DNA of 64,000 nt from Eonycteris spelaea (Eukaryota; Chordata; Mammalia; Chiroptera; Pteropodidae). The DNA lies in assembly GCA_003508835.1 (NCBI GenBank), contig PUFA01000116.1, positions 2,666,001-2,730,000 on the forward strand, given 5' to 3'. Shown here in pieces: positions 59,326 through 64,000 of the stretch. A program made the position numbers and the translations under genes. The notes beneath the pieces are model-generated. The model had not been told where the DNA came from, did not search any database, and saw only the letters and a program-made list of their open reading frames with translations. Positions within the stretch are counted from its first letter, which is position 1; every line of letters begins with the position of its first letter.

Positions 59326-59697
59326 GGGCGCAGCTGTGGCACTACTGAAATGGTTTCTCGGCTCTCCTCATGCGGAGAGTATAACTGACTGATGACGCCA
59401 CCACCGCACTGGTGCCTGGGCCTCCCTTCAAAGCTGGGCACGGCAGGGGTGCACAGGCATGCCCGTCCCTGCAAGACAAGCGGCTCTCCCTTGGCTTTGA
59501 CGTCAAGTGCCTGAGAATCTCCCTACCCAGCCTCCCTTCCTTCCTTCTCTCCTCTACAGAGTCAGACCTGCTTCCTGGTGAGACTCTCCCAGCCTCCTCT
59601 AACTCTTCCCCCTCTTTCTACTCCCAGGCAAACACCATAAATCTCTTGAACATCTAATCTCGTCTTGGCATCTGCTTCTTGGAGGATGTGAACTAAC
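59326..59697 (+). mobile_element. LTR-like repeat inserted in a MIR
   Basis: The 3' half has gtgagactctcccagcctcc, tctaactcttccccctcttt, aacaccataaatctcttgaa and catctaatctcgtcttggca, then gcttcttggaggatgtgaac with taacaca, resembling the poly(A)-signal and terminus of an ERV-type LTR. The edges coincide with the break in the MIR. The subfamily is not assigned. Confidence 0.5.
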
Positions 59698-59885
59698 ACA
59701 CCAGTTCTGCCATTTACTAGTTGTGTGACTGAGATCTAACATGCCTTTGCCTCAGTCTCCCCATCTGTCAAGCAGGGGTAATGCCTATCTCATAGTATAG
59801 CTGTGAATTATTTTTTATGCTTCCTTTAGTACTAGCGAAGTAATTAGTGCAGGTTCGATGCTGAATAAATATTTATCGGATAATT
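59698..59885 (+). repeat. MIR SINE, 3' part (split)
   Basis: cagttctgccatttactagt, tgtgtgactgagatctaac and cctcagtctccccatctgtc follow, then gtaatgcctatctcatagta. This is the MIR core and 3' end, in the correct order after the insertion. Confidence 0.8.
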
Positions 59886-61189
59886 TGAAAAAAAAAAGGA
59901 TACAATAATCATTAAAATAGGTAAACTGATGAGATATAAAATGTTATAGGCATGCATTATTATGGCCACAAAAGATGCATGTTATAGCAAATGTGATTTT
60001 AGATAGCCACCATAAAGTTATCTTGGATACAGAACAAGCCAAATAAATGGGATTACTGGGAGTAGGGTTGAAAGTGATACAAATGACTAGTGATTTGTAT
60101 CACTGGCACTGGTGCTCATATTAAAAATACTACAAAGGAGGGTGAGGCATGGTAGGATACATGTTATGACAAAAGTAACTACTTTTTAAATGGGAAATCT
60201 TGTTTAAGATTCCATCTGGATTTCATGAAACTCATCCAATTTCTTGATTCAGGTAAGTTTCTTTTCTTTTTTTTTCCTCCAGTTACCCTAGTTCCATTTT
60301 AAACCTGTACTGTAATAATCACAGTTATGTATCATGTATTTATATGTAATCCATGACAATTTTTCCCATCTATTTTCTTTTACTTTTCATGCATTTTGTT
60401 TATTTAAAGTTAACTTTATTCTTTACAATAGCCCCATTGTATTAACATATTGTTAATACAGTCATCTAGCCAAGAGTGAGATTGAAAGAGTTTAGATGTC
60501 ACCACATAGAGTTTAGTCATTATTAAGGATGCTATCAAGAAAGATAGGAAGATAATGATACCCAAATTCCAGTAATTTTTTTTTTAAACTGGCACTGAGA
60601 AAAATCATCTTATAATATTTTACCCTCTGTTTTCCAAATAGCTCCCTGGAGAAAATAAATATTACCTTCTTATGAGAAATCTTCCAAACTTGTACCATTG
60701 GCTGCACTGCAGAAACCGTAACTGTATCTTTTTTTAATTGTTCTTGATCTTGTCAGCACATCATTAATTTGCTATTAAACTACCTGCTTTACAAAGTTTA
60801 TTTTGCAGCACGGCATGATTTTCTCTCCTTAGTGGTCTCATGAGACGGCAAATGACTATGTAAGATAACGAATGACTGGAACTTGGCAGATATGATATTT
60901 CTGTTGTTTTCCCTGCTTCCATTGAGATGCTGTTGATCCCTAACAGTATTAAGCAGATGGCTAATTGTTACAAAGCTCTGGATTGTTAATGCAGAAACTT
61001 GCCTACTTCTTGGTAACATACGGTTTAAAAAATAATCTTACAGCATTTATAAACCCAGGACTAGTTCAAAAAAGTGGGAGGGCATTCTGAGTAATTCATG
61101 ACTTTACATTTTATCTTACACTCTCTTAAGGATAGAAGTTTGTTTTTGAAGAGATAAGAAGAGTCTGGCTATATAGTAGTTTGCATTCA
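59886..61189. other. AT-rich intronic sequence with a palindrome
   Basis: No transposon is recognised. Contains the 10-bp palindrome at 60438-60460 (tgtattaaca/tgttaataca with the spacer tat). Confidence 0.45.
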
Positions 61190-61462
61190 TTTGTCAGGGA
61201 TGCCCTAGTGAATCACCATGAGCTTGGTGGTTTAAAACAAGTTGTGACTCACATGACTTTGTCCTCACATGGCATTCTCCCTAAGTGCCTGTACTCAAAT
61301 TTCCTCTTCTTATACGGACACCAGTCATTGGATTGGGCCACCCAACTCCAGTATGACCTCAACTTAACTTGATTACATCAGCAATTACCAAGTAAGGTCA
61401 CACTCACAGGTTCCAAGGTGTTCGGCACATCTTTTTAGGGAGATGCAATTTAACCTCTACAC
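61190..61462 (-). mobile_element. MLT1-like LTR fragment
   Basis: tgagcttggtggtttaaaac, cggacaccagtcattggatt, gacctcaacttaacttgatt and agatgcaatttaacctctac with a form the antisense MLT1 pattern. The copy is shorter than the 11-kb one by an internal deletion. Confidence 0.78.
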
Positions 61463-62594
61463 CCAGAAGCTTGTTAAGCCACATTTCAAGGATGCCCACT
61501 TTTCTTCTTGGTGAAACTATTCTGTCTAAGAAACAAATGCATCAACACTGGAAAGCCCTCGTTTCCATTTTGGAAGTATTTTCACTTTGATTAATGTCTA
61601 TTCTTTTTCCTTGACAGCAATACTTTATTCGGTTCAACGCACCTGGGTCAGAAACAAGTACAAAGTTAATTTTTAAAAAATATCACATTGTATGGTTAGG
61701 ACTGGAAGGACTTCTCAGAGTACAGTCTCTGAGTAAAATCAATATTGTCCATGCTCTTCTTGTGACTCACGCGACTTCGACGTTAATAACGGGTACAGTA
61801 ACTGTCTGTGGCGGACACAAATCACTGCCGTTTGGCTGCGATTTCTGAGAGAAGTACATTCATATTAGGGAGTCACTGGTTTTTCTAGTGCTGTCGGGCT
61901 TTACTGAAGTTTTATTGTATTGTGTCAAAGTTCTATGTCTGAACTTTAGCTTCTAAATGATAAGTGGGCTTTGTCTCTTAAAGGTAAATATCCATGTCAG
62001 TTCTTAGGACCTGTGCTATCAACATCAAGCAGGCTGAAAGCAGAACTTGTTCCCATGAGGTCAACTTCTTGGCTATTTGTTGTTTAGCTAATTTGGACCT
62101 TACAAAACCAGCTGTCCTCAGTAATCTAGTTCTAATGGCTATCAGGTTCCTTTTGATAATATGATTGGTGAGGAAACTGAAGTCACATTCATACTAACTT
62201 TATTAAATTACAAAAGATTTTAAATTAAGTACACAGCATTTGAAACGTTTTGCAAATGGGCTTGAAATATGTTGTCTAAATAATGAGATATTTAGATACC
62301 TGAATCTTTTAACCATAAAGACTAGAGAGAATCCATTTTAAGATTCAATTTCAAACACAGTAAAACAATAACATTAACATGAATCTTAGAAACGTGTAAT
62401 AATCCCATAAATTAAAAAAAGCAATTGTTCATGTTAGTTTGTGTCAGAAATGCAGGAAACATCCCTTTTTACCTTCATATAATTTTATTTTGGTGGAAGA
62501 CTTTAAGTATATTTGCCAAGATAAAGCATGCTGACAAATATACTAAACCACCAGTGAGTCATCTGGTTGGTCAAATTCCCTTTAGCAGCTAAGA
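61463..62594. other. Intronic sequence, no feature recognised
   Basis: No transposon or exon. AT-rich after 62150. Confidence 0.45.
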
Positions 62595-62700
62595 TGCCTG
62601 TGGAGTTAGTTTGGCCTAGGCCCAGGGCCTTGTTTTTTGTTAAAGTCTATTCTGGTGATTCCAATATGCACTCAAGGTTAAGAACCACAGCTGAACTGGA
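62595..62700 (+). mobile_element. MER5A-like fragment
   Basis: ttggcctaggcccagggcct, then attctggtgattccaatatg and cactcaaggttaagaaccac, is the 3' half of MER5A. Confidence 0.65.
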
Positions 62701-63491
62701 GGCAGCAGGGTGGACTAGGTGCAGAACTGGGCAAAGTACCAGGACATCACCTTGATTTACCAAGAAAAGCATTTACCCTGGTGACCCAGATGGTTTCCTG
62801 GACCTCAAACTATCAAGCGGAGTTTGATACTGGGCAGAGCAAGCAACTGCTCCTTCAGTCAGGACAGCTTCTAGGGAATTTAGACGGGACAGGCAGTTTC
62901 ACTTGTGTGGGGCTTCAGAGGCCATGTGGAAAGGCCAGGCTTTTGTTAGAGAAGGAACCTTTCAAATCAACATGGGCTGAACTTTTCACACACCAGACAT
63001 CCAACCTTTTACAGTATCGCTACCAGACTGTGAGTTTACGATATTTAGAGGGCTGGATGTTGTAGATGTTTCATTTTTTATTCTTTGTCTTTCCAGAAAA
63101 GCCATGTCATGCTGTAATAGGAAAACAGATGGTAAAGGAGGATTTTTATACTGCAATTTGAACAGTTAATGCTAATCAAAGCCTAGAGGAGAAAAAAGCT
63201 TTACGAAAACGAATTTTGGGGTAGAAGCATCAAGCAAAGATGCCAAGCAGAGCATTTAAAATCTCCAGTTTTGGATGAAACAGGCAACTGACAGCATAAA
63301 TAACCCCTTGATGGGAGATTTCTTCTATTGATGTTCAGGTTCATAAGCCATGCAGGGACACAAAATGGCCTAGACCAGTCGGTCTCCAGGGAAACCAAAA
63401 GCCAGAAGATTTTCTCTGTCTCCCTACTGTTTTTAGTTCATTCTCCTTCCCCCAGACATAATTAAGCTCTACCAGGACTTTTACCTGCCAA
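62701..63491. other. Intronic sequence, no feature recognised
   Basis: No repeat. The 94-codon frame at 62781-63065 has no recognisable motif. Confidence 0.4.
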
Positions 63492-63520
63492 CTAGAGTGT
63501 GGGTCTCCATCACACTCTAG
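63492..63520. other. Perfect 10-bp inverted repeat
   Basis: ctagagtgtg (63492-63501) and cacactctag (63511-63520) around a 9-base loop, directly abutting the start of the next element. Confidence 0.85.
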
Positions 63521-63773
63521 CAGAGTGTGTCTAATAAGAATATGATGTGAGCCACACATGTAACTTAAAATTCTATAGTCACATTAAAAAGGTAGAGAAT
63601 TAGACGAATTAAAAAATGAACTTGAACCTTTTATGTAACTCCATGTATGCAAAATAATTATTTCAATGTGTAATCAATGTAAACAGTTATTAATGAGCTA
63701 TTTAATACTGTTTTTTTGTATATGTATTTGAAATCTTGTTTGTATTTTACACTTAGAGCATATCTCAATTTGG
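63521..63773 (-). mobile_element. hAT-type MITE fragment
   Basis: taagaatatgatgtgagcca, cacatgtaacttaaaattct and atagtcacattaaaaaggta follow the family order, then aatgtgtaatcaatgtaaac and tgtattttacacttagagca with tatctcaat. It ends before the second terminal half. Confidence 0.65.
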
Positions 63774-64000
63774 CCCCTTCATTTTAATGAGAAATAATTG
63801 ATTAATACTTAGATTTGACACAGTTTGCAGTTGAAAAAGTAGATTTATATGCCCATGTTGTTTCCGATAGACTTAAATGTCTTCCAATAAGTGAAATGGG
63901 GATCAATTTTTAAATTTAAATTGATTCAAATATAGATTAAAAATTTAATTCCTGTCACAGTAACCACATTTTGAGTACTCAACAATTACAAATGACTAGC
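63774..64000. other. AT-rich intronic sequence to the window end
   Basis: No feature is recognised. Confidence 0.4.

Noticed and set aside
1..64000. A novel operon-like, CRISPR or phage-defence system
   Set aside because: The sequence is vertebrate intron with one spliced exon. There are no clustered genes, regularly spaced repeats or prokaryotic signals.

Overview
The window is mammalian nuclear DNA, almost all of it intron. The only protein-coding sequence I recognise is one exon on the minus strand at 28137-28285. It has consensus splice sites and encodes part of a contactin-associated protein, most likely CNTNAP2 (Caspr2), a neuronal neurexin-family adhesion protein whose gene is very large with long AT-rich introns. 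On that reading 28286-64000 lies in the upstream intron (phase 1) and 1-28136 in the downstream intron (phase 2). No other exon was found. The exon as written lacks 8 nucleotides relative to the protein family, which shifts the frame and creates a stop codon; both flanks of the gap are otherwise intact.

Organism: L2, MIR, MLT1-like LTRs, MER5A-like, Tigger/MER2-like and hAT-Charlie relics indicate a placental mammal. No primate Alu, rodent B1/B2, carnivore, ruminant or horse SINE was seen. The one younger-looking SINE (58746-59000, minus strand) has a 5S rRNA-derived head. 5S-headed mammalian SINEs are known from Old World fruit bats (Pteropodidae, MEG family), and all L1 copies here are broken, as expected where L1 has been silent for a long time. 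My best guess is a megabat, by inference only.

Layout: 1-20 kb is intron with a hAT end, a possible retroviral-type LTR, a complete hAT MITE, a Tigger fragment, an L1 3' end with a perfect 15-bp target duplication, several MIRs, an MLT1 LTR, an L2 and a MER5A copy. 20.2-27.07 kb holds a near full-length but decayed L1. 27.2-28.7 kb contains the exon. 28.9-30.1 kb is a long antisense L2. 30-36.5 kb is mostly unique, with a strong CTCF-like motif and a hAT MITE. 36.6-40.4 kb is a very old antisense L1 with two nested insertions. 41-48 kb is rich in L2 relics and relatively GC-rich. 50-58.5 kb has three L1 fragments separated by AT-rich sequence. 58.7-64 kb has the 5S SINE, a MIR split by another repeat, an MLT1 LTR, a MER5A piece and a hAT MITE.

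No rRNA/tRNA gene, CRISPR array or operon is present. Most open reading frames over 60 codons are chance frames or repeat remnants. Family names are by recognition of remembered consensus features without alignment, so subfamily names and ends are approximate (tens of bases).
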